From assembly GCA_031555145.1 (NCBI GenBank), contig JAVBUR010000021.1, positions 1 through 39,725 of the forward strand: 39,725 nucleotides of DNA, written 5' to 3'. Each line of letters starts with the position of its first letter. Position 1 is the stretch's first letter. Shown here in pieces: positions 7,610-15,860 of the stretch. This DNA comes from JAJDIA01 sp031555145. GTDB taxonomy: Bacteria; Bacteroidota; Bacteroidia; Bacteroidales; Tannerellaceae. The notes under the pieces are model-generated. The model saw only the letters and a program-made list of their open reading frames with translations, was not told where the DNA came from and made no database searches. The translations under genes were made by a program, and so were the position numbers.

Positions 7610-8749
7610 ATGCTACCGGAAAAGAAAATACAACTACTCGACCTGCGGGGACAATACCTTCGTCTGCAGGCCGAAATCGATGAAGCAATGCAGGCTGTCC
7701 TGTTAAGTTCCGCTTTTATTAACGGGCCGCAGGTGAAAAGTTTTGCCGCCGAATTAGCCTCCAGCTTGTCTGTCCCCCATGTGATCCCGTGCGGTAACGG
7801 AACAGACGCCTTGCAAATGGCGCTGATGGCCTTGGAACTCCAACCGGGCGATGAAGTGATCGTGCCGGCATTTACCTACGCTGCTGCCGTTGAAATGGTA
7901 CTGCTCCTGGGCTTGACGCCTGTGGTGGTGGATGTCGATCCCACTACCTACAATATTGATGTCAACCGGATCCGGGAAGCCCTGTCACCACATACGAAAG
8001 CGATTATCGTGGTTCACCTCTTCGGCCAGTGTGCCGATATGGAGCCACTGATGAAGATCACATCTGATTATCCACTCTTTGTGATCGAAGATAATGCCCA
8101 GTCGATGGGCGCTGAATATACCTTTGCCGACGGCACCATACGGAAAGCCGGTGCAATCGGTCATATCGGTACCACCTCCTTTTTCCCCACCAAGCCATTG
8201 GCTTGTTATGGCGACGGGGGAGCCATGTTTACCCCGGATACCATCCTGGCCAATCGTTTGCAGATGCTTACCCAGCACGGACAGGAACGCAAATACCATC
8301 ATAAGATCGTAGGGTGCAATTCCCGGCTGGATACCTTGCAGGCAGCGGTCTTAGAGGTAAAACTCCGCCACCTCGCCGAGTTCCGGGCTACCCACCAGCA
8401 GATCGCCCGTCGCTACAGCGAAGTTTTCCGCTCGTTACCATGGCTTCGGATTCCCGAATCGCTTCCGTCGTCAACCCATGTATATCACCAATACACTGTT
8501 CAGGTGATGGATGGGGCAAGAGATAGATTCCGTGCCTACCTGGAAAACAAGGGCATTCCTTCGCAGGTATACTACCCGCTCACCATACCCGAGCAGGAAG
8601 CATTCAGGCCCTATCTCCGTATCGCCGGTACGGTAGAAGAGGCTACCCGCCTGAGCCGGTCGGTCGTCTCCCTGCCTATCCATACCGAACTGACGGAGGA
8701 AGAACAAGCATACATAATCAAAACAATACAGACATATGAACCATCCTAA
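7610..8749 (+). CDS. DegT/DnrJ/EryC1/StrS-family sugar aminotransferase
   Basis: PLP-dependent aminotransferase acting on a nucleotide-linked keto-sugar, used in making amino sugars for surface glycans. The 379-residue protein has the family's fold markers: the GNGTDALQMAL phosphate-binding loop near residue 63, GDEVIVPAFTY near 84, and IEDNAQSMGA with the PLP-binding aspartate near residue 162. The TTSFFPTKPL segment carries the Schiff-base lysine (Lys195), and GDGGAMF follows. It resembles WbpE/WlbC-type enzymes that aminate UDP-2-acetamido-3-keto-glucuronate, and the next gene is a matching type of dehydrogenase. The two overlap by 14 bases. No promoter box was found in the 67 bases upstream. 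Confidence 0.9.
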   Translation: MLPEKKIQLLDLRGQYLRLQAEIDEAMQAVLLSSAFINGPQVKSFAAELASSLSVPHVIPCGNGTDALQMALMALELQPGDEVIVPAFTYAAAVEMVLLLGLTPVVVDVDPTTYNIDVNRIREALSPHTKAIIVVHLFGQCADMEPLMKITSDYPLFVIEDNAQSMGAEYTFADGTIRKAGAIGHIGTTSFFPTKPLACYGDGGAMFTPDTILANRLQMLTQHGQERKYHHKIVGCNSRLDTLQAAVLEVKLRHLAEFRATHQQIARRYSEVFRSLPWLRIPESLPSSTHVYHQYTVQVMDGARDRFRAYLENKGIPSQVYYPLTIPEQEAFRPYLRIAGTVEEATRLSRSVVSLPIHTELTEEEQAYIIKTIQTYEPS

Positions 8750-9767
8750 GATACGTTTTGCCGTGGTCGGTTGCGGACATATCGGGAAGCGTCATGCGGA
8801 AATGATCACCCGTGAACCAGGTGCCGAACTGGTAGCCCTCTGTGATATACGCCCCCAGGCAGAACTGGGCATAGACGCTTACGAAGTACCTTTCTTTTCT
8901 TCCCTGGAGGCCTTACTGAAAGCGGGCCTGTCCATTGATGTGGTCACTATTTGTACCCCTAACGGCCTGCATGCCTCCATGGCGATACAGGCGATAGAGG
9001 CCGGGCATCATGTCGTGATCGAAAAGCCAATGGCGCTTACGCATGCGGATGCCGAAAAAGTGGTCTTTGCCTCGCTCAAATACCATAAGCGAGCCTTCTG
9101 TGTGATGCAGAACCGTTATTCCCCCCCTTCAGTATGGCTGAAGGAGATGATCGAATCCGGCCGGTTAGGCCAGTTGTATATGGTACAGCTCAACTGCTTC
9201 TGGAACCGCGACGACCGCTACTACAAACCGGGCGGCTGGCATGGCGACGGGACATTGGACGGAGGTACGCTTTTCACCCAATTCTCCCATTTCATCGACA
9301 TTATGTACTGGCTGTTTGGCGATATCACCCATATACAGGCTCGCTTCAATGATTTCAACCACCAGACGCTGACCGACTTCGAAGATTCCGGTATCGTCAA
9401 CTTCGACTTTCTCAATGGCGGGATGGGTACCCTCTCCTACTCCACTTCCATCTGGGATAAGAATATGGAAAGTTCCATGCTAATCATTGCCGAGAACGGC
9501 AGCATCCGGATCGGCGGACAATATATGAACGAAGTGGAATACTGCCATATCAAAGACTACGAAATGCCTGTCCTTGCTCCTACCAACCCCGGCAACGACT
9601 ACGGCCCGTACAAAGGCTCGGCACAGAACCATAACTTCGTGATCCGGAATGTCGTCAACGTCCTCTCCGGCCATGATTCGGAAACGATCACGACCAATGT
9701 GCTCGAAGGTATGATGGTAGTCGATATCATCCAACGGATCTACGCCTATAAGCCCGTCGATCTGTAG
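8736..9767 (+). CDS. Gfo/Idh/MocA-family dehydrogenase (WlbA/WbpB-like)
   Basis: NAD(P)-dependent sugar dehydrogenase of 343 residues. It has an N-terminal Rossmann motif (VVGCGHIGKRHAE, about residues 10-22), the family EKP motif (Glu96-Pro98) and the C-terminal alpha/beta domain with WHGDGTLDGG and the catalytic-type His in FTQFSHFIDIM. By likeness and by its aminotransferase partner it probably oxidises C3 of a UDP-N-acetylglucosaminuronate before transamination (the WlbA/WbpB step). That is inference: the UDP-GlcNAc 6-dehydrogenase and N-acetyltransferase needed for the full pathway are not in the window. The start overlaps the end of the aminotransferase gene. It converges on dprA with 16 bases between stop codons. 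Confidence 0.88.
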   Translation: MNHPKIRFAVVGCGHIGKRHAEMITREPGAELVALCDIRPQAELGIDAYEVPFFSSLEALLKAGLSIDVVTICTPNGLHASMAIQAIEAGHHVVIEKPMALTHADAEKVVFASLKYHKRAFCVMQNRYSPPSVWLKEMIESGRLGQLYMVQLNCFWNRDDRYYKPGGWHGDGTLDGGTLFTQFSHFIDIMYWLFGDITHIQARFNDFNHQTLTDFEDSGIVNFDFLNGGMGTLSYSTSIWDKNMESSMLIIAENGSIRIGGQYMNEVEYCHIKDYEMPVLAPTNPGNDYGPYKGSAQNHNFVIRNVVNVLSGHDSETITTNVLEGMMVVDIIQRIYAYKPVDL

Positions 9768-9783
9768 GCCGCCGGGCTAACGG

Positions 9784-10890
9784 CTACACCAGCCGGTATA
9801 CATTGCCCGGCATGACGCTGATCACATCTTCCATCTCCAGTTCGAACAGATAAGGGGAGAGTTGATAGACCGGCATCCCCATACCGATTGCCAGTTGGTT
9901 GATATGCATCTCGGTATGCTCGTGCAACAGACTGATGAGATGCCCTTGCAGACTGTCTTCTTCGAAAAGAAGCTGGGTTTGTACGGGTGTTTTCTTTTCG
10001 AACGTCGTATCCCAACACATGGAGGAGATGAAATCGGCCGCCGAAGTGATTAACCCGGCCTTATTCTGCCGGATCAGGGTATTGCATCCGCAGGAATGCG
10101 TCTCCCCTACCCGCCCCGGAAAAGCATAGACATCACGTCCATAGGAAGAAGCGATATCGGCGGTAATCAACGACCCGCCCTTCTCGGCCGACTGCACCAC
10201 AAGGGTAGCATCCGATAATCCTGCCACAATCCGGTTCCGCTTTACAAAGTTCTGCCGGTCGGGATTGGTTCCACTGGGGAAATCTGTGAGTAAACCGCCG
10301 TTGGTCAGCATCTCAACAGCCGTATTTCGATGTGTCGAGGGATAGATACGATCGAGTCCGTGTGCCAGTACGGCCACTGTCGGCAGCTGTGCCTGCAACG
10401 CCGACCGGTGTGCCTGCACATCTATGCCATAGGCCAGCCCGCTGATGATAAGCGTATCCGGGAAGACCTCCGACAGTTCTCTGATAAACGTATCGGTCAG
10501 TATCCGTCCATAGTCGGTTGCATTGCGTGTACCGACAATACTAATGATGCGTGCCGCATCCAGGTTGGCATTTCCCTTCAAATAGAAGAGGACAGGCGCA
10601 TCCGGGCATTCCAGCAGCCGCTTCGGATAGTCAGTATCCGTCAGGAAATAATACGAGATCCGGTTCTTTTGAATAAAGGCAAGTTCTTTTTCTGCTTTTC
10701 GGAGTACGTCGGGATGTTTGATCGCAGCGGACAATGCCTGCCCGATACCGGGCACCCGTTCCAACAGGCGGCTCTTTTCCGCGAATACCGCTTCCGCATC
10801 ACCCAGCGACTCCAATAAGTGCCGGGCCAGTATATCGCCCACCCCATTGATCATAGTCAGGGCGATTTGGCAAATGGTTATTTCCTTCAT
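9784..10890 (-). CDS. dprA: DNA-processing protein DprA
   Basis: Binds incoming single-stranded DNA and loads RecA during transformation; widely conserved in Bacteroidota including species not known to be competent. The 368-residue protein has an N-terminal helix-hairpin-helix-like region (MINGVGDIL...VPGIGQAL). The Rossmann-like domain follows, with SIVGTRNATDYG (about 119-130), SGLAYGIDVQAHRSAL, VLAHGLDRIYPSTH, the KRNRIVAGLSDATLVVQS motif and GRDVYAFPG. A C-terminal winged-helix-like domain spans about residues 310-368. A TAnnTTTG box lies 41 bases upstream, so dprA may be transcribed on its own. Confidence 0.95.
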   Translation of the reverse strand: MKEITICQIALTMINGVGDILARHLLESLGDAEAVFAEKSRLLERVPGIGQALSAAIKHPDVLRKAEKELAFIQKNRISYYFLTDTDYPKRLLECPDAPVLFYLKGNANLDAARIISIVGTRNATDYGRILTDTFIRELSEVFPDTLIISGLAYGIDVQAHRSALQAQLPTVAVLAHGLDRIYPSTHRNTAVEMLTNGGLLTDFPSGTNPDRQNFVKRNRIVAGLSDATLVVQSAEKGGSLITADIASSYGRDVYAFPGRVGETHSCGCNTLIRQNKAGLITSAADFISSMCWDTTFEKKTPVQTQLLFEEDSLQGHLISLLHEHTEMHINQLAIGMGMPVYQLSPYLFELEMEDVISVMPGNVYRLV

Positions 10891-10930
10891 GGTCTGTTTT
10901 TGGTAACTTTATTTTGGTTCCATTACACAG

Positions 10931-10938
10931 CAAATATA
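10931..10938 (-). promoter_or_regulatory. Candidate -7 promoter box for dprA
   Basis: CAAATATA on + is TATATTTG on -, a full match to TAnnTTTG, about 41 bases from the dprA start. No clear -33 element. Confidence 0.5.
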
Positions 10939-10951
10939 ATGTATTATGGAG

Positions 10952-10989
10952 AAAAAAGAGGCCTCTTCCGGCAGATAAGTTAACTTATC
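10952..10989 (-). terminator. Candidate terminator of the U32-thioesterase unit: two palindromes and a T run
   Basis: Read on the minus strand, a perfect 16-base palindrome (10974-10989, GATAAGTTAACTTATC) overlaps the thioesterase stop codon. It is followed by a 12-base palindrome AAGAGGCCTCTT (10956-10967) and then a run of T. Both palindromes lack a free loop, so the innermost pairs could not form in RNA, and the termination call is modest. Confidence 0.4.
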
Positions 10990-11389
10990 CCTGTATCTTC
11001 TTCAGCACCTCGTCGAAATATTCGCCACGGGTAAGACGGCCGTTTTCTACGACAACAGTCTCTACACGACCTTTGGCGACCAGGATACCGTCAGACAGTC
11101 GGTAGATGAATTGGCTGAAGACCAGTTTGGGGCCTTCCTTGCTGACGTCGAGGGCGGACACATAGCTGTCACCACTCCGCAAGGAAACCTTGAACTGGAT
11201 ATCCACCCGCGACACAAAGGCATCTACGCCTTTGTCGTGCATCGCGCCGAAGTTCTCGCCCAGGGTTTCGAGGAACTCGTGGCGCGTATGTTCCATATAG
11301 CGTTGATAATTGGAGTTGTTCACTACCCCCTGCAGGTCGCACTCGTAGTCGCGCACCTTCATTGTTAGTGTATATTGATGGGCTTTCAT
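10985..11389 (-). CDS. Acyl-CoA thioesterase, 4HBT hotdog family
   Basis: A 134-residue single-hotdog protein. The N-terminal motif ECDLQGVVNNSNYQRYMEHTRHEF matches the 4-hydroxybenzoyl-CoA thioesterase/YbgC pattern, in which the Asp before GVV is catalytic. It should hydrolyse acyl-CoA or acyl-ACP in the cytosol; chain length cannot be inferred. The start codon shares the ATGA overlap with the stop of the U32 gene, so its translation is coupled to that gene. Confidence 0.87.
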   Translation of the reverse strand: MKAHQYTLTMKVRDYECDLQGVVNNSNYQRYMEHTRHEFLETLGENFGAMHDKGVDAFVSRVDIQFKVSLRSGDSYVSALDVSKEGPKLVFSQFIYRLSDGILVAKGRVETVVVENGRLTRGEYFDEVLKKIQG

Positions 11390-12648
11390 TCGATGGTATT
11401 GTTTGTTTGCGTGGTGGGTACTAATTTATACAGGCGATCGGACGGACGGATTTTGTCGACAGTGCGGAAGGAGAAACGTTCGCCTTTACGTGTTTCATCC
11501 ACCGGCTTGAGATCAACACGGATCTCGTCGATGGTCTGCATCAAGGCACCGGTCGTCGTACCGGTGATCAGGATCTCGTCGCCGACAGCCAGCGTGCCTG
11601 ATTCCATTTCGAATTCGGCAACGCCCAATCCACCGAAGTATTTGATGCCTTTGGCCACATAGACCTTTTTCTTCGTAGCTCCCGAACCATACTGGTGACT
11701 CCATTCCCCCAGACGCTGTCCGAGGTAATAACCATCCCAGAAGCCGCGGTTGAAGACACTTTTCAGCCGCGTATCCCAACCTTGTATTTTTTCTTCCGTG
11801 AAACTGCCGTCGCAATAAGCGCGGACAGCCTCCTTATAGCATTCGGTCACGATACGCACATACTCCGGTCCGCGGGCACGTCCTTCCATTTTGAATACGC
11901 GGACGCCGGCGTCCATCATCTTGTTTATGAAATGGATTGTCTTCAGGTCTTTAGGCGACATGATATATTGGTTTTCGATATCAAGTTCGATATCGCTGTC
12001 GCGGTCTTTCACTGTATAGCCACGGCGGCAAATCTGCATACAGGCGCCGCGGTTAGCAGAGGCGTTCATCTCGTGCAGGCTGAGGTAACATTTACCTGAT
12101 ACCGCCATGCAAAGGGCACCATGTGAAAACATTTCGATACGGATCAGTTCACCCCTTGGTCCACGGATATCCTGGGCGATGATCTGGTCGTAGATTTCTT
12201 TGACCTGTGTGAGGTTCAGTTCACGTGCCAACACCACCACGTCGGCAAAGCGGGCGTAAAAACGCAACGCCTCGGCGTTGGAGATATTTAGCTGGGTGGA
12301 GAGGTGTACTTCCTGGCCGATCCGGTTGGCATAGTCCATCGCCGCCACATCGGCCGCAATAATAGCCGAAACTTCGGCCGCTTTAGCTGCGTCGATGATC
12401 GACCGCATCAGCGCCAGGTCCTCACCATAGATCACCGTATTTACCGTGAGGTAACTCTTGATGCCGTGTTCGCGGCAAATGGTGGCAATATGCTTTAGAT
12501 CGTCTACTGTAAAGTTATGTGATGAACGCGACCGCATATTCAGTCCTTCGATACCGAAGTAAACCGAATCCGCCCCACCCTGTATGGCCGCCATCAGCGA
12601 TTCGTACGAACCAACCGGCGACATAATCTCAAATTCTTTCTCGCTCAA
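11386..12648 (-). CDS. Peptidase U32 family protein, TrhP/RlhA-like
   Basis: A 420-residue member of the U32 family. Despite the name, characterised members hydroxylate RNA: TrhP (YegQ) makes 5-hydroxyuridine at tRNA position 34 from prephenate, and RlhA hydroxylates 23S rRNA. The family signature EMFSHGALCMAVSGKCYLS is present (from residue 172). Cys180, Cys187, Cys203 and Cys207 form the expected iron-sulfur cysteine set. The N-terminal TIM-barrel-like region begins with SPVGSYESLMAAIQGGADSVYFG. A C-terminal beta-domain spans about 330-410. Size and layout favour TrhP-like over RlhA, but the substrate is inferred. It has its own upstream promoter box and overlaps the thioesterase by four bases. 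Confidence 0.88.
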   Translation of the reverse strand: MSEKEFEIMSPVGSYESLMAAIQGGADSVYFGIEGLNMRSRSSHNFTVDDLKHIATICREHGIKSYLTVNTVIYGEDLALMRSIIDAAKAAEVSAIIAADVAAMDYANRIGQEVHLSTQLNISNAEALRFYARFADVVVLARELNLTQVKEIYDQIIAQDIRGPRGELIRIEMFSHGALCMAVSGKCYLSLHEMNASANRGACMQICRRGYTVKDRDSDIELDIENQYIMSPKDLKTIHFINKMMDAGVRVFKMEGRARGPEYVRIVTECYKEAVRAYCDGSFTEEKIQGWDTRLKSVFNRGFWDGYYLGQRLGEWSHQYGSGATKKKVYVAKGIKYFGGLGVAEFEMESGTLAVGDEILITGTTTGALMQTIDEIRVDLKPVDETRKGERFSFRTVDKIRPSDRLYKLVPTTQTNNTIE

Positions 12649-12672
12649 TGTATTTCCCTTTCAATTGACATG

Positions 12673-12680
12673 CAAATATA
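12673..12680 (-). promoter_or_regulatory. Candidate -7 promoter box for the U32-thioesterase unit
   Basis: CAAATATA on + gives TATATTTG on -, 25 bases before the U32 start and inside the 45-base gap after murF. The octamer is identical to the dprA box. Confidence 0.5.
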
Positions 12681-12693
12681 CGGCTTTTTCGGG

Positions 12694-13977
12694 TTACAGG
12701 GACTCCGCCACACGCTCCAAGGCGTTAAAACGGGAGCCTTTAATCAGGATGGTATAGCCGTTAAGAGGCTTTTGCTGGAGAAATGCAATTAAATCATCGG
12801 TGGAAAGGAAGGTATTGAAACCGCTTCCTGCCTGAGAGAAGTTACTTCCACAAAGGAAGACATCGTCGAAGCGCTCAGCCCGCAGCAAGTCTACGATCCC
12901 GGCATGCAGGGACGCACTGGCTTCACCCAGCTCGCCCATATCCCCCAGGATCACGGCCTTCGGAGCGCCCGACATACCGGCGAAGTTGGTCAATGCTGCC
13001 CGCATGCTGGTGGGGTTGGCATTGTAGGCATCAATGATCAGGGTATTGTGTTCGGTCTTCCGGAGCTGCGAACGGTTGTTCGAGGGCTCATAGGCGGCAA
13101 TGGCACGATTAATCCGTTCGGAAGGGATCTTAAAATAGCGTCCTACGGCAACAGCGGCCAATACATTATCGATATTATAATCGCCCACCAGGTGTGTTGT
13201 TACCTGGTTGGTCTTACCTTGTTGTTTCCAATTGAATCTGAAATAGGCACCACTGCTGGTGATCTGCCCGGAGGCGAAAGAACTTTCGCCATATCCGTAG
13301 GTGACCTGTTCGATTCCCTTGGCGAGGGATTGAAGGATTTCGTCTTCCTTTTTGATAAAGATTTTACCTTTGGTTTGCCGCAGGTAGTCGTAAAGTTCGC
13401 CTTTTGTCTTGATCACATTTTCAAACGAACCGAAACCTTCCAGGTGCCCCTGGCCGACATTGGTGATGATACCATAGTTGGGCTGAGCGATCTCGGCCAG
13501 TTCACGGATATCGCCGGGATGGCTGGCTCCCATTTCAATCACTGCCATCTCATGTTCATGCGTGAGGCGGAGCAAGGTAAGCGGTACGCCGATATGGTTG
13601 TTCAGGTTTCCTTCGGTATAGAGCAGGTTATATTTAGTAGAGAGGACGGAAGCAATTAGTTCCTTGGTCGTTGTCTTGCCATTGGTGCCGGTAATACCGA
13701 TAACGGGCAGGCCTATCGTTTTGCGATGCCGCTGCGCCAGTTGTTGCAAAGCGACAAGGGTGTCCGTCACCAAGACCGTACGTTCACCGATATAATAGTC
13801 GGGGTTATCTATCACAGCATATACACATCCGGAAGCCAGTGCCTTTTCGGCATATTGATTGCCGTCGAAGTGTTCCCCTTTCAATGCAAAGAAGATGGAA
13901 CCGCGCGGACAGTTACGGCTGTCTGTGGTTACCTTCGGGTTATGTATAAATAATTCATAAAGTTGCGGAATAGTCAT
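12694..13977 (-). CDS. murF: UDP-N-acetylmuramoyl-tripeptide--D-alanyl-D-alanine ligase MurF
   Basis: Adds D-Ala-D-Ala to UDP-MurNAc-tripeptide with ATP, the last cytosolic step of the peptidoglycan precursor. The 427-residue protein shows the Mur ligase layout. An N-terminal uridine-binding domain contains DSRNCPRGSIFFAL (about 19-32). The P-loop GITGTNGKTTT lies at 94-104, the central domain has NNHIGVPLTLL and EMGASHPGDI, and the C-terminal domain has DAYNANPTSMRAAL and ILGDMGELG. It is divergent from folP with 111 bases between the starts. The gap holds a TACAATTG near-match to the promoter box on the minus strand near 14025-14032, one base off consensus. Confidence 0.96.
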   Translation of the reverse strand: MTIPQLYELFIHNPKVTTDSRNCPRGSIFFALKGEHFDGNQYAEKALASGCVYAVIDNPDYYIGERTVLVTDTLVALQQLAQRHRKTIGLPVIGITGTNGKTTTKELIASVLSTKYNLLYTEGNLNNHIGVPLTLLRLTHEHEMAVIEMGASHPGDIRELAEIAQPNYGIITNVGQGHLEGFGSFENVIKTKGELYDYLRQTKGKIFIKKEDEILQSLAKGIEQVTYGYGESSFASGQITSSGAYFRFNWKQQGKTNQVTTHLVGDYNIDNVLAAVAVGRYFKIPSERINRAIAAYEPSNNRSQLRKTEHNTLIIDAYNANPTSMRAALTNFAGMSGAPKAVILGDMGELGEASASLHAGIVDLLRAERFDDVFLCGSNFSQAGSGFNTFLSTDDLIAFLQQKPLNGYTILIKGSRFNALERVAESL

Positions 13978-14064
13978 ACAGGGTATTCAGTTTATTGTCT
14001 AAGAATTACGGTGCTAAATTACGACAATTGTATCTATTCTGCTTTACGATTCTCAAGAATATTG

Positions 14065-14072
14065 TACTTTTG
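14065..14072 (+). promoter_or_regulatory. Candidate -7 promoter box for folP-cdaA
   Basis: TACTTTTG matches TAnnTTTG, 17 bases before the folP ATG at 14089. It supports that start and argues against the longer in-frame extension to 13963, which would begin upstream of the promoter. Confidence 0.55.
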
Positions 14073-14088
14073 TGGAAAATGCGACGAA

Positions 14089-14925
14089 ATGGCAGAAAAA
14101 ACGCTTAGGATACGGGACACACTAACCTCTTTGGCGGTACCGATGGTGATGGGCATCCTGAATGTCACCCCTGATTCATTTTATGCCGGTAGCCGCACAC
14201 AGACGGAAAAAGAGATCGACGAACGCATCCAGACCATCCTGCGGGAAGGCGGCAGTATAATCGACCTGGGAGGTTATTCATCTCGCCCAAACGCCGCCGA
14301 AGTATCGCCGGAGGAAGAGATGAACCGCTTATCCCTCGCCCTCGAGATCCTCAACCGCCACTATCCGGAGGTTCCGGTATCAATCGATACATTTCGCGCC
14401 ACTGTCGCCCGTCGCTGCGTAGAATTCTACGGAACGGCGATCATTAATGATATCTCCGCCGGAGAAATGGATCCGGATATGTTCGCCACCGTCGCCGAAC
14501 TACAGGTACCTTATATAATGATGCATATGCGCGGTACGCCGCAAACTATGCAACAACATACCGACTACACGGATATGAAGGAGGATATCCTGCTGTATTT
14601 CGCCGAGAAAGTCCGCCGCCTTCGATTGATGGGCGTAAATGATATCATCCTCGATCCCGGCTTCGGTTTCAGTAAAACGCTCGAGCAAAACTACCGGTTG
14701 ATGAGCCGTCTCGGGGAATTCGCCCTGCTGGATCTTCCCTTGTTGGTGGGTGTTTCGCGTAAGAGCATGGTCTACAAACTCCTGGGAGGGACACCGCAAG
14801 AGAGTCTGAATGGCACCACTGTGCTACATACCTATGCGCTGCTGAATGGAGCGGATATTCTGCGGGTACATGATGTGAAAGAAGCGGTGGAAGCCGTCAG
14901 AATCGTACAACAATTAACAACATAA
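14089..14925 (+). CDS. folP: Dihydropteroate synthase FolP
   Basis: Condenses p-aminobenzoate with 6-hydroxymethyl-dihydropterin pyrophosphate in folate synthesis; the sulfonamide target. The 278-residue protein is normal length. Motifs in order are MGILNVTPDSF (about 21-31), GGSIIDLGGYSSRP (54-67), SIDTF (98-102), NDISAGEMD (120-128), MMHMRGTPQTMQ, ILDPGFGFSKT and VGVSRKSM, which carry the pterin, pyrophosphate and loop residues. The ATG at 14089 is chosen because the upstream in-frame extension is unconserved and runs through a promoter box. cdaA follows after 21 bases. Confidence 0.96.
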   Translation: MAEKTLRIRDTLTSLAVPMVMGILNVTPDSFYAGSRTQTEKEIDERIQTILREGGSIIDLGGYSSRPNAAEVSPEEEMNRLSLALEILNRHYPEVPVSIDTFRATVARRCVEFYGTAIINDISAGEMDPDMFATVAELQVPYIMMHMRGTPQTMQQHTDYTDMKEDILLYFAEKVRRLRLMGVNDIILDPGFGFSKTLEQNYRLMSRLGEFALLDLPLLVGVSRKSMVYKLLGGTPQESLNGTTVLHTYALLNGADILRVHDVKEAVEAVRIVQQLTT

Positions 14926-14946
14926 CCTAAATTAGCGCTATAACCT

Positions 14947-15729
14947 ATGTGGATGAATTTTGGGGTCAAAGACCTGATCGATGTTTTATTGGTTGCTTTC
15001 TTCCTGTATCAGACATACAAATTGATGAAAGGGTCGGGCACGATGGCACTGTTCAGTGGGGTTGTTTCCTTTATAATCGTGTGGATACTGGTATCGCAGG
15101 TGCTGGAAATGAAATTGATGGGTGCCATACTCGATAAGTTTATCAGTGTGGGCTTCTTGGTGCTGGTGATCTTGTTTCAGGATGAGATCCGCCGGTTTCT
15201 GCTGACGTTGGGTTCGCACCGTGGTATCAAGTTCCTGACCAACCTTTTTTCCAAGAAAGACGAGCAGCACGACAGACATAAATTTGTCGCCCCCGTGGTA
15301 CTGGCCTGTATGAATATGGCCCGCAAGAAAACCGGGGCGCTGATAGTCGTTCAGCAAGATATCGACCTGTCGGTATATGAACACACGGGAGAAATGTTTG
15401 TGGCCGATGTCAACGCTCGTCTGATCGAGAATATTTTTTTCAAGAACAGTCCCCTGCACGATGGCGCCCTGATCATTGCCGACAATCGCATCAAAGCCGC
15501 CGCCTGTATCCTCCCGGTAGCCCAACATGCTCAGTTGCCCAAGGAAATGGGTCTCCGCCACCGTTCCGCCCTCGGCATGTCGAAGGAAACGGATGCCCTG
15601 ATTGTGATCGTATCCGAAGAGCGGGGAAAGATTTCCGTTGCCCATAAAGGGAAAATCGAAGCCAATATCACGGCCGAAGATCTCCAACAGATACTGTCCG
15701 GCGAACGCGATGTGACTGATATTCGTTAA
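14947..15729 (+). CDS. cdaA: Diadenylate cyclase CdaA
   Basis: Makes cyclic di-AMP from two ATP at the inner membrane. The 260-residue protein has three N-terminal hydrophobic segments (about residues 8-26, 33-50, 62-77), then the DAC domain with its two catalytic motifs, DGA (172-174) and RHR (204-206). That is the complete CdaA layout. A single-domain membrane cyclase beside folP is a recurring Bacteroidota arrangement. c-di-AMP usually controls potassium and osmolyte transport and envelope homeostasis; no receptor or phosphodiesterase gene is visible here. Confidence 0.94.
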   Translation: MWMNFGVKDLIDVLLVAFFLYQTYKLMKGSGTMALFSGVVSFIIVWILVSQVLEMKLMGAILDKFISVGFLVLVILFQDEIRRFLLTLGSHRGIKFLTNLFSKKDEQHDRHKFVAPVVLACMNMARKKTGALIVVQQDIDLSVYEHTGEMFVADVNARLIENIFFKNSPLHDGALIIADNRIKAAACILPVAQHAQLPKEMGLRHRSALGMSKETDALIVIVSEERGKISVAHKGKIEANITAEDLQQILSGERDVTDIR

Positions 15730-15799
15730 TTATTGCAAAAGTGCAAGGTTGACTTAGAAATATTTTCCCATTTTTGCAAACTCCATATTGCATTTTGCG

Positions 15800-15807
15800 T
15801 AATTTTG
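15800..15807 (+). promoter_or_regulatory. Candidate -7 promoter box for pta-ackA
   Basis: TAATTTTG matches TAnnTTTG, with a TTTTTG at 15771-15776 about 23 bases upstream as a possible, slightly over-spaced -33 element. It would give a leader of about 47 bases before pta. Confidence 0.5.
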
Positions 15808-15830
15808 CCCTCGATAAGAGGCAATTTTAT
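15805..15830 (+). terminator. Hairpin plus T-rich tail between cdaA and pta
   Basis: TTGCC(C)TC and GAGGCAA pair around a GATAA loop (15805-15824; seven pairs with one bulged C) and are followed by TTTTATT. It could end the folP-cdaA transcript. It overlaps the pta -7 box and the expected pta start site, so it may instead be a by-product or an attenuating element. Confidence 0.35.
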
Positions 15831-15860
15831 TAAATAATCTAAAAAACGATCTTTTTTGCT

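Noticed and set aside
9765..9784. Shared bidirectional terminator between the MocA-type gene and dprA
   Set aside because: Only a five-pair stem with an eight-base loop can be drawn, and there is no T run on either side.
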